Below are positions 42,252 to 50,204 of a DNA stretch of 64,000 nucleotides, in pieces. Source of the DNA: Planctomycetota bacterium. GTDB lineage: Bacteria > Planctomycetota > UBA8742 > UBA2392. Numbering within the stretch: position 1 is the first letter of the stretch; each line of letters begins with the position of its first letter. The notes under the pieces were generated by a model, which saw nothing but the letters and a program-made list of their open reading frames with translations, had not been told where the DNA came from and ran no database searches. The position numbers and the translations under genes are program-made. Location: the NCBI GenBank assembly GCA_016722065.1, contig JADKGX010000001.1, positions 62,001 to 126,000 of the forward strand, in the 5' to 3' direction.

Positions 42252-43312
42252 TAGACAGTCTTGCCGTCGCGCAGTTCGGCCAGCAGGCGGCGCGTGAGTA
42301 CTCCGCACATCTTTTTGCGGTAGCCCGGTTCCATGGGCACGTTGAGCTTGGGCTGGCATTGGGTCTGGATGTGCTTGCTGATCGTCTCAATCAGCGCGTT
42401 GTCGAGCTGTTTGCCCATCACATCAGGCATGTTTTTGTACGGGTCGGTCAGCAGATAACTCGACAGGGCTTTCACATTGGCGGGCTTGCTGAAATCAAAC
42501 AACACCGGGGTTGTGTCCACGGCCCCCACCGCTACGCGCAGGGATTTGACCTTGCCGGCATCCAGTTCCAGCGCAATGCCGACGCCCGCGACCGGAAAGT
42601 CGATGCTCTGGCGCGGGGCCAGCTTTTTGTAGCCGCTGCGGACTTCATGGGCCGATTTGGGCAGCGTGACCTTCACCAGGATTTCCCCTGGCCTGTGCTC
42701 AAAGCGTGCAATGCCGTCGCCATAGTAGAAGTCATTCAGCTTGATCGTGCGCGAGCCGTCCGGCCCGGCAAACGTCACGTCCGCGCCCAGCGCAATCAGC
42801 ATCGGGGCCAGATCGCTGCTGTGGGTGGCGACGCAGACTTTGTTGTTCAGCACCGACTTGCCGCCTTCGTTGATCATCGGCACCACGTGGCAGCGGTCAC
42901 CGTCGGCCTTGAGGCAATAGCCCAGCGAGTTGCGCCAGAAGTAGCTTTGGTTGAAGAAGTGGCAGCGGTTATCCAGCATCAGGTTGCCGCCCAGCGTGCC
43001 GGACTGGCGCAGCAGGGGCGAAGCAATCTGGCCCGCCGTGAAGGCCACACTGCGCGGCACATCGGCGTTGCGTTCGATGTCAACAATGCGCACACCCGCG
43101 CCGATACTGTCGCGCGTGATCGTCTTGAGCTCGGCAATATGCGCCAGCGAAATCACATGCCCGTGCGCGTTCAGCCCGCACTTGTAGTTGGGCAGCAAGT
43201 CCGTCCCGCCGGAAAGAAAGTCAAAATCCCCGGCATGGGCAGAGGCCAGCTTCACGGCCTCAGCCAGTGTTGTTGGTTGGTGGAGTTCGAACTTGGGAAG
43301 CAGCATCGTCAT
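42251..43312 (-). CDS. Molybdenum hydroxylase FAD subunit with extra Cys cluster motif
   Basis: The protein has 353 residues. The CoxM/xanthine dehydrogenase FAD fold shows in FLSGGTDLLPNYKCGLN and GGNLMLDNRC. Four Cys (C117, C133, C141, C160) lie in an insertion RCHFFNQSYFWRNSLGYCLK...RCHVV...VC. 4-hydroxybenzoyl-CoA reductase beta subunits carry a 4Fe-4S cluster in a similar insertion. The first two spacings (16 and 8) recall that enzyme; the last is longer. It passes electrons from the 2Fe-2S subunit to an acceptor. The substrate is unknown. Confidence 0.82.
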   Translation of the reverse strand: MTMLLPKFELHQPTTLAEAVKLASAHAGDFDFLSGGTDLLPNYKCGLNAHGHVISLAHIAELKTITRDSIGAGVRIVDIERNADVPRSVAFTAGQIASPLLRQSGTLGGNLMLDNRCHFFNQSYFWRNSLGYCLKADGDRCHVVPMINEGGKSVLNNKVCVATHSSDLAPMLIALGADVTFAGPDGSRTIKLNDFYYGDGIARFEHRPGEILVKVTLPKSAHEVRSGYKKLAPRQSIDFPVAGVGIALELDAGKVKSLRVAVGAVDTTPVLFDFSKPANVKALSSYLLTDPYKNMPDVMGKQLDNALIETISKHIQTQCQPKLNVPMEPGYRKKMCGVLTRRLLAELRDGKTV

Positions 43313-43333
43313 GGTTGATCCTTACTGCGTTTG

Positions 43334-43418
43334 GACCACAGATGAACGCAGATAGACACGGATAACAGCAAAGGGTTCAGGCCGCTCTATCTGTGTTGAT
43401 CTGTGTTTATCCGTGGTC
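43334..43418. repeat. Inverted decamer-type element, copy 2
   Basis: The left arm GACCACAGATGAACGCAGAT and the right arm ending TTATCCGTGGTC are inverted relative to each other, with about 25 bp between. It lies between the Mo subunit and FAD subunit genes, where no other feature is seen (43313-43509). Confidence 0.85.
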
Positions 43419-43509
43419 AAAGCCTCTCGCAGTTGCTTGCGCCTTCGCGCAATGGTGTTACCGCAGCGTTGTTTGCTCCGCCACTTACGCGGCGGGCTGT
43501 GATGTTCGC

Positions 43510-45909
43510 TTATGCTTCCCGTTCCTTGCGCGCCTTGGCCTCGATGGCCCGTAGCACCCTGTCTGGCGTCATCGGTACTTCGAACATGCGCACACCTACG
43601 GCATCAAAGATCGCGTTGCCTACGGCTGGTATCACTGGCGCCAGCGCGCCTTCGCCGCATTCTTTGGCGCCAAACGGGCCTTCGGGGTCGTGACTTTCGA
43701 CGATGATCGCCTCGATTTCCGGCGTGTCGAACGGGGTTGGAATCTTGTAGTCCAGAAAGTTTGCGTTCAGCATCTGGCCGTTGCGGTAGCGCATTTGCTC
43801 GGTCAGCGCCTGGCCCAGCCCCATGTGCACGCTGCCTTCAATCTGGCCTTCCACGCTGAGTGGGTTCAGGGCCTTGCCGCAATCGTGGGCGGCCCAAACC
43901 TTGATCGGCTGGACAAAGCCGGTGTCGGGGTCGACCTTCAACTCACAGATGAACGCGCTGAAGCTGTAACTTGGGCTCAAGCCCGCGTTGCTTCCTTTAA
44001 AGTCGCCGCCCAGCGGCGGGCTTTGATAACTGCCACTGGCAATCAAGGCGCCGCGATCGGCCTGGGCTTCGTGCAGTGCTTCCATGAAGCCCACGCGCAC
44101 ACTGGGCTTGCTGCGGCAGACGATTTCTTCGCCTGCAAAATCAAAGTACTGCGCGGGCTGGCCGGTCAACTTGCTGGCGGCGGCGGCCAGGTCTTTTCGA
44201 ACAACCTCTGCGGCTTCGCGGGCGGCGTTGCCGGCCATGAAGGTCACGCGGCTTGAATAGCTGCCAAGGTCAATCGGGGCCGTGTCGGTTGTGGTGCTTT
44301 TGACGTGCACGCGGTCGAGCTTGCAGCCGATCACCTCAGCCACAATCTGGGCAATCATTGTGTCGCTGCCCTGGCCGATGTCTGCGGCAAGGCTGTGGCA
44401 GGTCACGCCGCCGTCCATGTCGATCTTGATGTGCACGGTGCTTTGCGGCAGCTTGTTCCAGTGAATCGGAAGCGCGCTGCCGCTGATGTACCACGCGCAA
44501 CCCACGCCAATGCCGTGGCCGTAGGGCAGCTTGCCCCACTTTTTGGACCACTCGCTGCGCTTCATGGCCTCCATTAATCCTTCGCGGATGCCGGTGCTGG
44601 TTACGCGGAACTTGTGGTGCGGGGTGATGCTGTTGGGCGGCAGAAAGTTGCGCAGGCGCAACTCGCAGGGGTCGATACCCAGCTCCACGGCCGCCATATC
44701 CACCAGTGTTTCCGTGCAATAGCGCGGGTTTACGCTGCCGTGGCCGCGCATGGCGCCGCTGGGAATGCGGTTGCTGTACACGCGCTTGCCGTGATAGCGA
44801 AAGGCCGGCAGCAGGTAAGGCCCGTTGCTCAACACGCCGTTGTAATAAGCGCTGACCACGCCAAAGCTGCCATAAGCCCCGCCGTCGATCAGGACATCGC
44901 TGTCCAGTGCCAGCAGTTTGCCATCCTTATCAAAGGCCATGGCGACCTTGGATTCCGTGGGGTGCCGACCGCGACCTGTCAAAAGCGTTTCCTCGCGGTC
45001 CATGGTCACCTTGACCGGCCTGCGCGTGTTGCGCGCCAGCATGCAGGCGATCATTTCATGCTGAAACGGGTCACTCTTGCCGCCAAAGCCGCCCCCCACC
45101 GTGGTGCGAATCACCTGAATCTGGTGCATCGGCAGATCCAGCACCTTGGCCAGCGCGCGGTGTGTGTAGTGTGGCACCTGCTGGGGCGTGTAAAGCTGAA
45201 TGCGGTCCTCGGCATCCCAGTGGGCAATCACGGCGTGGGGTTCCGTAAACCCGTGGCTGATGCCATCGAACTTGAAACTGGCGTTGGGCGTGCTGGCGGC
45301 CTGTTTGAAGGCGCCTTCGACATCGCCAAACTCCTGGTCCACGGCCTTGTGGATGTTGGTTTTGGGGTGCTTCTTTTCAACCTTGTCGTGAATCTGCTGT
45401 GCCGGCTCGACGTCTTTGAGAGAGTCCTGGGGCCGCAGGAACTCGGTCAGGGCTTCGTATTCGACCTCAATGGCCCAGATTGCGGCCTGGGCAATGTCTT
45501 CGCTGTCAGCGGCCACGGCGGCCAGTGGTTCACCGGTGTAGATGACCTTTTCCTGGGCCATCGAAAGTTCGTCCTGGCTGACTGGCAGCACGCCAAAGCG
45601 CACACCGGATTCGCGCCCGGTAACCACAGCGCGCACGCCGGGCATGGCCTGGGCCTTGGTGATGTCCAGGCGCTTGACCCGCGCATGCGGCACGGTGGCA
45701 CGCAGGATGCGGCAAAACAACATGCCGGGAAACTTCATGTCGTCGGCATAGACGGCCTCGCCGGTGACCTTCTTGAGGCTGTCTTTGAGCGGCGCGGGTT
45801 TGCCGATGATGCTGTTGGCAACGACACCGGGCGAACCGGAATCACTCCAGACGCCTTTGTTCTTCTGGTGTTCGTTACGGGTAGAACCGGAACCTTGCAC
45901 AATGGGCAT
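43510..45909 (-). CDS. Molybdenum hydroxylase large (Mo-cofactor) subunit
   Basis: The protein has 799 residues, the usual length. The N-terminal a/b hammerhead begins PAPLKDSLKKVTGEAVYADD. GGGFGGKSDPFQHE is a molybdopterin contact, RGHGSVNPRYCTE follows, and GAKECGEGALAPVIPAVGNA near the C-terminus holds the active-site Glu that deprotonates the hydroxylating ligand. It hydroxylates or reduces an aromatic or heterocyclic substrate. The operon order small-large-FAD and the Cys-rich FAD subunit point to the 4-hydroxybenzoyl-CoA reductase branch, but the substrate remains open. Confidence 0.9.
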   Translation of the reverse strand: MPIVQGSGSTRNEHQKNKGVWSDSGSPGVVANSIIGKPAPLKDSLKKVTGEAVYADDMKFPGMLFCRILRATVPHARVKRLDITKAQAMPGVRAVVTGRESGVRFGVLPVSQDELSMAQEKVIYTGEPLAAVAADSEDIAQAAIWAIEVEYEALTEFLRPQDSLKDVEPAQQIHDKVEKKHPKTNIHKAVDQEFGDVEGAFKQAASTPNASFKFDGISHGFTEPHAVIAHWDAEDRIQLYTPQQVPHYTHRALAKVLDLPMHQIQVIRTTVGGGFGGKSDPFQHEMIACMLARNTRRPVKVTMDREETLLTGRGRHPTESKVAMAFDKDGKLLALDSDVLIDGGAYGSFGVVSAYYNGVLSNGPYLLPAFRYHGKRVYSNRIPSGAMRGHGSVNPRYCTETLVDMAAVELGIDPCELRLRNFLPPNSITPHHKFRVTSTGIREGLMEAMKRSEWSKKWGKLPYGHGIGVGCAWYISGSALPIHWNKLPQSTVHIKIDMDGGVTCHSLAADIGQGSDTMIAQIVAEVIGCKLDRVHVKSTTTDTAPIDLGSYSSRVTFMAGNAAREAAEVVRKDLAAAASKLTGQPAQYFDFAGEEIVCRSKPSVRVGFMEALHEAQADRGALIASGSYQSPPLGGDFKGSNAGLSPSYSFSAFICELKVDPDTGFVQPIKVWAAHDCGKALNPLSVEGQIEGSVHMGLGQALTEQMRYRNGQMLNANFLDYKIPTPFDTPEIEAIIVESHDPEGPFGAKECGEGALAPVIPAVGNAIFDAVGVRMFEVPMTPDRVLRAIEAKARKEREA

Positions 45910-45934
45910 ATCGCTTCCTAAAGGAACTGTGTTG

Positions 45935-46010
45935 GGTCCACAGATGAACGCAGATGAACACGGATGGCGCTGGTTAGTTATCTGTGTTGATCTGTGTGAA
46001 TCTGTGGACC
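45935..46010. repeat. Inverted decamer-type element, copy 3
   Basis: The left arm GGTCCACAGATGAACGCAGA and the right arm ending AATCTGTGGACC enclose about 15 bp of ordinary sequence. It fills most of the 106-bp gap between the 2Fe-2S and Mo subunit genes. Confidence 0.87.
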
Positions 46011-46015
46011 AGTAA

Positions 46016-46528
46016 CTAAGCTTTCACCGGCGCTGAAACTGGTTTCTCGCGCATCTCTGTGGCTGCGCGTTCTACGGCCTCGTAGATCTTCATGAAGCCT
46101 GTGCAGCGGCACAGGTTGCCGCTCAGCCCTGCTTTTATTTCGTCGCGGGTTGGGTCGGGGTTTTCTTTCAGCATCGCGCAGCTTTGCATGATGAAGCCGG
46201 GGGTGCAGTAGCCGCACTGGCTGCCGCCGCATTCCGCAAAAGCCCGCTGCAACGGGTGGATTTCGTATTCGTTCAGGCCTTCAATCGTGGCGATTTTTGC
46301 CCCCTGGCACTCCAGTGCCAGTGTCAGGCAGGAAAGCCTGGCTTTGCCGTCCACGTGCACGGTGCAGCAGCCGCAAGTTCCCATATCGCAGCCGATTTTG
46401 GTTCCGGTCAGGTTCAGGTCGTTGCGCAGCACGTTGGCCAGTGTGTGCCAGGGCTCAACGGCGACCTCGACGGCGCGGTCATTGACATGAAAGCGCAGAA
46501 TGTGCTTGGACACAGGGATTCCTTTCAT
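46016..46528 (-). CDS. Molybdenum hydroxylase 2Fe-2S subunit
   Basis: The protein has 170 residues from ATG 46528. The plant-type cluster is CDMGTCGCCTVHVDGKARLSC, and the C-terminal cluster is CGGSQCGYCTPGFIM with the later LCRCTGF. This is the CoxS/HcrC small subunit. It is first in the operon, with the large and FAD subunits following on the same strand. LRNDLNLTGTKIGC matches the family consensus. Confidence 0.93.
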   Translation of the reverse strand: MKGIPVSKHILRFHVNDRAVEVAVEPWHTLANVLRNDLNLTGTKIGCDMGTCGCCTVHVDGKARLSCLTLALECQGAKIATIEGLNEYEIHPLQRAFAECGGSQCGYCTPGFIMQSCAMLKENPDPTRDEIKAGLSGNLCRCTGFMKIYEAVERAATEMREKPVSAPVKA

Positions 46529-46580
46529 CAACAGGCCGAAGTCTAGCGCAAGGTGCGACGGCGGCAACCCTTCGGGGCGG

Positions 46581-46626
46581 GTTCAGGGTCAGGCTCAGGT
46601 GCCGGGTTAGGCTCAGGGTCCAGGGC
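46581..46626. repeat. Hexamer repeat tract
   Basis: A tract with about 6-bp steps of the GGNTCA/GGCTCA kind (GGGTCA, GGCTCA, GGGTTA, GGCTCA, GGGTCC). It lies just upstream of the 2Fe-2S subunit gene and in front of the Cys-rich protein gene. Unlike the heptamer elements it has no visible inverted partner. Confidence 0.6.
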
Positions 46627-46707
46627 ACTGGTTTTGGTTGGTCATTTCACTCGACAGCCTTGCCTTGATCTGCAATCATGCGCAGGGAATCACCCGGAGC
46701 ATTTCAT

Positions 46708-47193
46708 ATGAAGACCCTTCTGCTTTCCATGTTTGCGGCCCTTGCCCTTTGTTGCGCCAGCGGCTTGGCGGCCCAGTGCAACGGTTGCGGCGGCTGCGGT
46801 GAAACCGCCAAGTGCGAAGCCAAGTCTGACGCCGCCTGCAAGAAGGCCGCTGCGGCACAGGCTGTTGTAGCCGAAGCCGACAAGGCCAAGTCCTCCTGCT
46901 GCGAAAAGACCGCCGAGGCCAAGGCAGCAGAAAAGAAAGCCGCCGAAGCAAAAGCAGCCCAGCGCGCAGCCGTAGCCAAGGCCAGCGCGAAGGCCGATAC
47001 GAGCAAGCCCGCCAATGCCGAAGGTGGCTGCGGTGGCTGTGGCAGCGGCTGCAGTGAAGATTGCGGCACCAACTGCGCGACCAAAGATTGCAGTGGCTGC
47101 GCCAGCAAGAAAGCCGCCTGCGCCGAGGCCGTCAAAAGCACGGAATCCAGCAAGAAGGAAGCTGCCGCCGAGGCAGCGAAGGTCTCCAACTAG
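46708..47193 (+). CDS. Secreted Cys/Ala/Lys-rich protein
   Basis: The protein has 161 residues from ATG 46708 (the frame extends 10 codons upstream without a signal peptide). The signal peptide LLLSMFAALALCCASGLAAQ ends near residue 21. The mature protein has two Cys-rich ends, CNGCGGCG and GGCGGCGSGCSEDCG...CATKDCSGC, around a helical Ala/Lys/Glu middle (EKTAEAKAAEKKAAEAKAA). About 17 Cys could hold metal or disulfides in the cell envelope. I do not recognise a family. Confidence 0.65.
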   Translation: MKTLLLSMFAALALCCASGLAAQCNGCGGCGETAKCEAKSDAACKKAAAAQAVVAEADKAKSSCCEKTAEAKAAEKKAAEAKAAQRAAVAKASAKADTSKPANAEGGCGGCGSGCSEDCGTNCATKDCSGCASKKAACAEAVKSTESSKKEAAAEAAKVSN

Positions 47194-47212
47194 TTCTTGA
47201 CCCACACACATC

Positions 47213-47240
47213 ACCGGGGACGACGAAAGTCGTTCCCGGT
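47213..47240 (+). terminator. GAAA-capped hairpin after the Cys-rich gene
   Basis: ACCGGGGACGAC (47213-47224) pairs with GTCGTTCCCGGT (47229-47240) with one G-U pair and a GAAA loop. Only a weak T-rich stretch (TTGCGTTTG) follows. Confidence 0.65.
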
Positions 47241-47637
47241 TTGCGTTTGTAGCCGTAGGGGCCGGATTCATCCCGCCCGTTTTCGCGCCAGCCAGGCGTG
47301 CCAGTTTGCGGGCGGCATGATCGTCGCCCTGTGACGGCAACCGTACACGCCCCACAGCCCCGCCCGCCAGGGCGGGGGCGACGGCAACTGTGTTGCGCAT
47401 AGACCGGCGTGTCTATGGGCATCAATGGTCCCGCCGCCCCCAGCCTTGCGGCCGGGGCTGGAACGGCGCGTAACCTTCGATGGCCGTAACCGGTATTGGC
47501 GGGCGGCATGAATGCCGCATCTGCAGTCCGCACCTGCATGCTGCCCAAGCCTAACGCGGTGCGTTCGGGGCAAGATTCTTTGCTGGATTCTGCCCGCGTT
47601 TTCCACACCAGCGGATTCCATGTGCTAGCCTTCTTTC
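47241..47637. other. Intergenic region with GC-rich repeats, no gene seen
   Basis: About 400 bp without a supported gene. It holds the inverted copy of the 26-bp GC-rich repeat (47355-47380) and further short GC-rich dyads near 47430-47462. Confidence 0.55.
47355..47380 (-). repeat. 26-bp GC-rich palindromic repeat, copy 2 (inverted)
   Basis: This is the exact reverse complement of 60283-60308 and one base different from the reverse complement of 36526-36551. Confidence 0.8.
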
Positions 47638-48570
47638 ATGGCTGGCGTTGCGATCAAACCGGCAGCCCGGGCGGAAGTTGCGCCCCACCACCGTGCGGCC
47701 AAGGCGCGGCTGGCCGCTGCACTGAAACCCGATCCGAACTTGCAACGCATCGGCCCAGATCGCCGCATTCTGTTTGCCCTGGTGCCGCTTTGCCTTTTGC
47801 CCTTTGCCGCTGCCGCGCTGCTGGCCTTGCACCCGCCACTTTGGCCCGCTGATGTGCAAGCAGCGACCTGGCGCGACTGGCTTGACCCGGCTTGTTTTGC
47901 CCTGGTCGGGCTTGCCATCATCACTTTGTTCAGTTGGCGCTGCCTGCACGTGGTTGGGCTGTTTGCTTCCAGCCGGCCAGACACGCCGCAAGCGGCATTG
48001 CAGGCATTCTACCACGCGGCGCGACATCACCCGGCGCGGCTGGCGCTGCTTGCGCGGGCGCAGGAGAACCCGGAATCACCCCGGCCGGTGTATCACTGGC
48101 TTACTGCTGGCGCAGTGCCGTCGCTGCGCGAGCCCAAGTCGTTCGCCAGGTACTGGCAGGCGCTGCTGCGCGGCAACCCCACGCTGCAACGCCATGTCAA
48201 GCTGATTGATCTGGGTGTACACAGCCCGCGCGCCGATGTGGCCGTGGGCGAAGTGACCCTGCGCGTGCGCAGTATCCGGCGTGCGCGGGCACAACTGGCC
48301 ATGCTGCCGGCGCTTTTGCTGGCCGCGCTGCCCTTTGTGCTGGGGCCGGCCTGGGTTCGGCAACAGGAAGTTCCGTTCTGGGGAGCGGTTGTGGCCTGCT
48401 GGGTCAGCGCGCTGGGCTTGCATTGGGCAATGTTTCGTGCGTTTGGTGCGCTGGCGGAAACGCGGCTTGTGGAGTTGCGCAAGGTGCTGTTCCGCGCGGG
48501 CTACAACTGGCGTTTGCTGCACGGCGAATGGGAAGCCGAAGCAGAAACCGACCTGTCGTGGCTCGATTGA
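47638..48570 (+). CDS. Membrane protein of unknown function
   Basis: The protein has 310 residues. Four hydrophobic segments are visible: ILFALVPLCLLPFAAAALLAL, CFALVGLAIITLFSWRCLHVVG, MLPALLLAALPFVLGPAWV and GAVVACWVSALGLHWAMF. A cytoplasmic stretch of about 90 residues between the second and third has basic and Pro-rich sequence. No family is recognised. It lies 59 bp upstream of the MoxR-type ATPase gene and may be co-transcribed with it. Confidence 0.6.
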   Translation: MAGVAIKPAARAEVAPHHRAAKARLAAALKPDPNLQRIGPDRRILFALVPLCLLPFAAAALLALHPPLWPADVQAATWRDWLDPACFALVGLAIITLFSWRCLHVVGLFASSRPDTPQAALQAFYHAARHHPARLALLARAQENPESPRPVYHWLTAGAVPSLREPKSFARYWQALLRGNPTLQRHVKLIDLGVHSPRADVAVGEVTLRVRSIRRARAQLAMLPALLLAALPFVLGPAWVRQQEVPFWGAVVACWVSALGLHWAMFRAFGALAETRLVELRKVLFRAGYNWRLLHGEWEAEAETDLSWLD

Positions 48571-48629
48571 CGCATAGGGGCGCGCGGGCGGTTGCTGGCC
48601 GCGCAGGCGGCCTTTGGTAGCATCCGGCC

Positions 48630-50129
48630 ATGGCCAACACGCGACCGACCACACTGGGGGCATTGAAGCAATCCGGCTACAAGCCCCGCCCTGTCAAAGA
48701 TGAACTTCGCGCCAACCTGGTGGCCCGCATCAAGGCCTCCAAGCCCTTGTTTGCGGGCATTGTGGGTTATGAGCGCACGGTGATTCCGCAGGTCGTCAAC
48801 GCGCTGCTGGCGCGGCACAACATGATTCTGCTGGGTCTGCGGGGGCAAGCCAAGACGCGCCTGTTGCGCAGCTTTACGGAACTGCTGGACGAGTTCATTC
48901 CTGTCGTCAAGGGCAGCGAACTGAATGACGACCCCCTGCACCCGCTTTCCAAGCGCGCGCGCACGCTGGTGGCCAAACACGGCGACGACGTGGAAATCGA
49001 ATGGCTGCCGCGCGAGGCCCGCTACGCCGAGAAGCTGGCAACGCCGGATGTAAGCATTGCGGACCTGATTGGCGATGTCGACCCGATCAAGGCCGCGACG
49101 CAACGCCTGACCTTTGCCGATGAAGAGGTGATTCACTTCGGCATTATCCCGCGCACCAACCGTGGCATCTTTGCCATCAATGAACTGCCGGACCTGCAAC
49201 CGCGCATTCAGGTGGGTTTGCTGAACATGCTGGAAGAGAAGGACATCCAGATTCGCGGCTTTCCGGTGCGCATTCCGCTGGACATTCTGCTGTGCTTTTC
49301 GGCCAACCCCGAAGACTACACCAACCGCGGCAGCATCATCACGCCACTGAAGGACCGCATCGAAAGCCAGATCCTGACCCATTACCCGCTGAGCATCGAC
49401 GACGCCAAGCGCATCACCGACCAGGAAAGCTGGGTCAATCGGCCCGGCGCGCCCAAGGTGCACGTGCCCGCGTTTCTGCGCGATGTGATTGAGGCGATTG
49501 CCTTTGAGGCCCGCAAGTCCGACTTCGTCGACCAGGCCAGCGGGGTATCGGCGCGCATGACGATTGCGATTTTAGAAAACGTGATCAGCAATGCTGAGCG
49601 CCGCTGCCTGCTGACCGGCGCCAGCGAAACCGTGCTGCGCGTCGTCGACCTGGGTGCAGCGATTGCGGCCATGAGCGGCAAGCTGGAGCTGGTGTATGAA
49701 GGCGAACAGGAAGGCGCGCACAAGGTAGCCAGCAAGATCATAGGCAGTGCCCTGCGCAGCGTGTTTGAGGCGCACTTTCCGGGCGTGTACGCCACCCGTG
49801 CACGTCAGGGCCGCAAGCAGAAAGAAGCCGTACCCCAGCGCGAAGAAGGCCCCTACAAGCCGGTGATTGACTGGTTTGCCAAGGGCAAGCGCCTGGAACT
49901 GACCGACGAAATGCCGGATGCGGAGTTTGCCGTGGCCCTGCAATCCGTGCCCGAACTTGAAAACTTGACGCGTCAATACATGAAAGACCTGCCCCGCCAG
50001 CAGGGGCCCGTGGGCATGGAATTCTTGCTGGAAGGCCTGCACCAAAGCAGCCTGCTGGCCAAAGAAGACATCGACCGCGGCATTCTGTACTGCGACATGC
50101 TGGGCGCGCTGTACGACGGCGACCAGTAA
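48630..50129 (+). CDS. MoxR / magnesium-chelatase-type AAA+ ATPase
   Basis: The protein has 499 residues. The nucleotide site is GLRGQAKTRLL (Walker A variant with Gln, as in this family) with acidic FAINELPDLQP as the Walker B region, then sensor segment CFSANPEDYTNRG. The C-terminal half is an extended helical domain. Such ATPases usually act with a von Willebrand-factor A protein to remodel or insert metal into a partner, but no VWA gene is next to it here. The length exceeds simple MoxR (about 330). Confidence 0.85.
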   Translation: MANTRPTTLGALKQSGYKPRPVKDELRANLVARIKASKPLFAGIVGYERTVIPQVVNALLARHNMILLGLRGQAKTRLLRSFTELLDEFIPVVKGSELNDDPLHPLSKRARTLVAKHGDDVEIEWLPREARYAEKLATPDVSIADLIGDVDPIKAATQRLTFADEEVIHFGIIPRTNRGIFAINELPDLQPRIQVGLLNMLEEKDIQIRGFPVRIPLDILLCFSANPEDYTNRGSIITPLKDRIESQILTHYPLSIDDAKRITDQESWVNRPGAPKVHVPAFLRDVIEAIAFEARKSDFVDQASGVSARMTIAILENVISNAERRCLLTGASETVLRVVDLGAAIAAMSGKLELVYEGEQEGAHKVASKIIGSALRSVFEAHFPGVYATRARQGRKQKEAVPQREEGPYKPVIDWFAKGKRLELTDEMPDAEFAVALQSVPELENLTRQYMKDLPRQQGPVGMEFLLEGLHQSSLLAKEDIDRGILYCDMLGALYDGDQ

Positions 50130-50157
50130 AGCCAGGGCGGCAGGCCGCCGCACAGGC

Positions 50158-50186
50158 AACGGCGCGGGCACAAGGCCCGCGCCGTT
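50158..50186 (+). terminator. Hairpin terminator after the MoxR-type gene
   Basis: AACGGCGCGGGC (50158-50169) and GCCCGCGCCGTT (50175-50186) form a perfect 12-bp stem, loop ACAAG, followed by TGGTTTGT. It lies just past the convergent stop of the EF-hand gene. Confidence 0.8.
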
Positions 50187-50204
50187 TGGTTTGTCTGCAC
50201 TGGC

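Noticed and set aside
42174..46010. Possible CRISPR-like array (three similar repeats)
   Set aside because: The copies are about 1.1 and 2.5 kb apart with complete genes between them, each is itself an inverted repeat, and no cas gene is present.
48630..50129. Magnesium chelatase of chlorophyll synthesis
   Set aside because: No bchD/bchH or other pigment genes lie nearby, and the long C-terminal domain fits the general MoxR-type class better.
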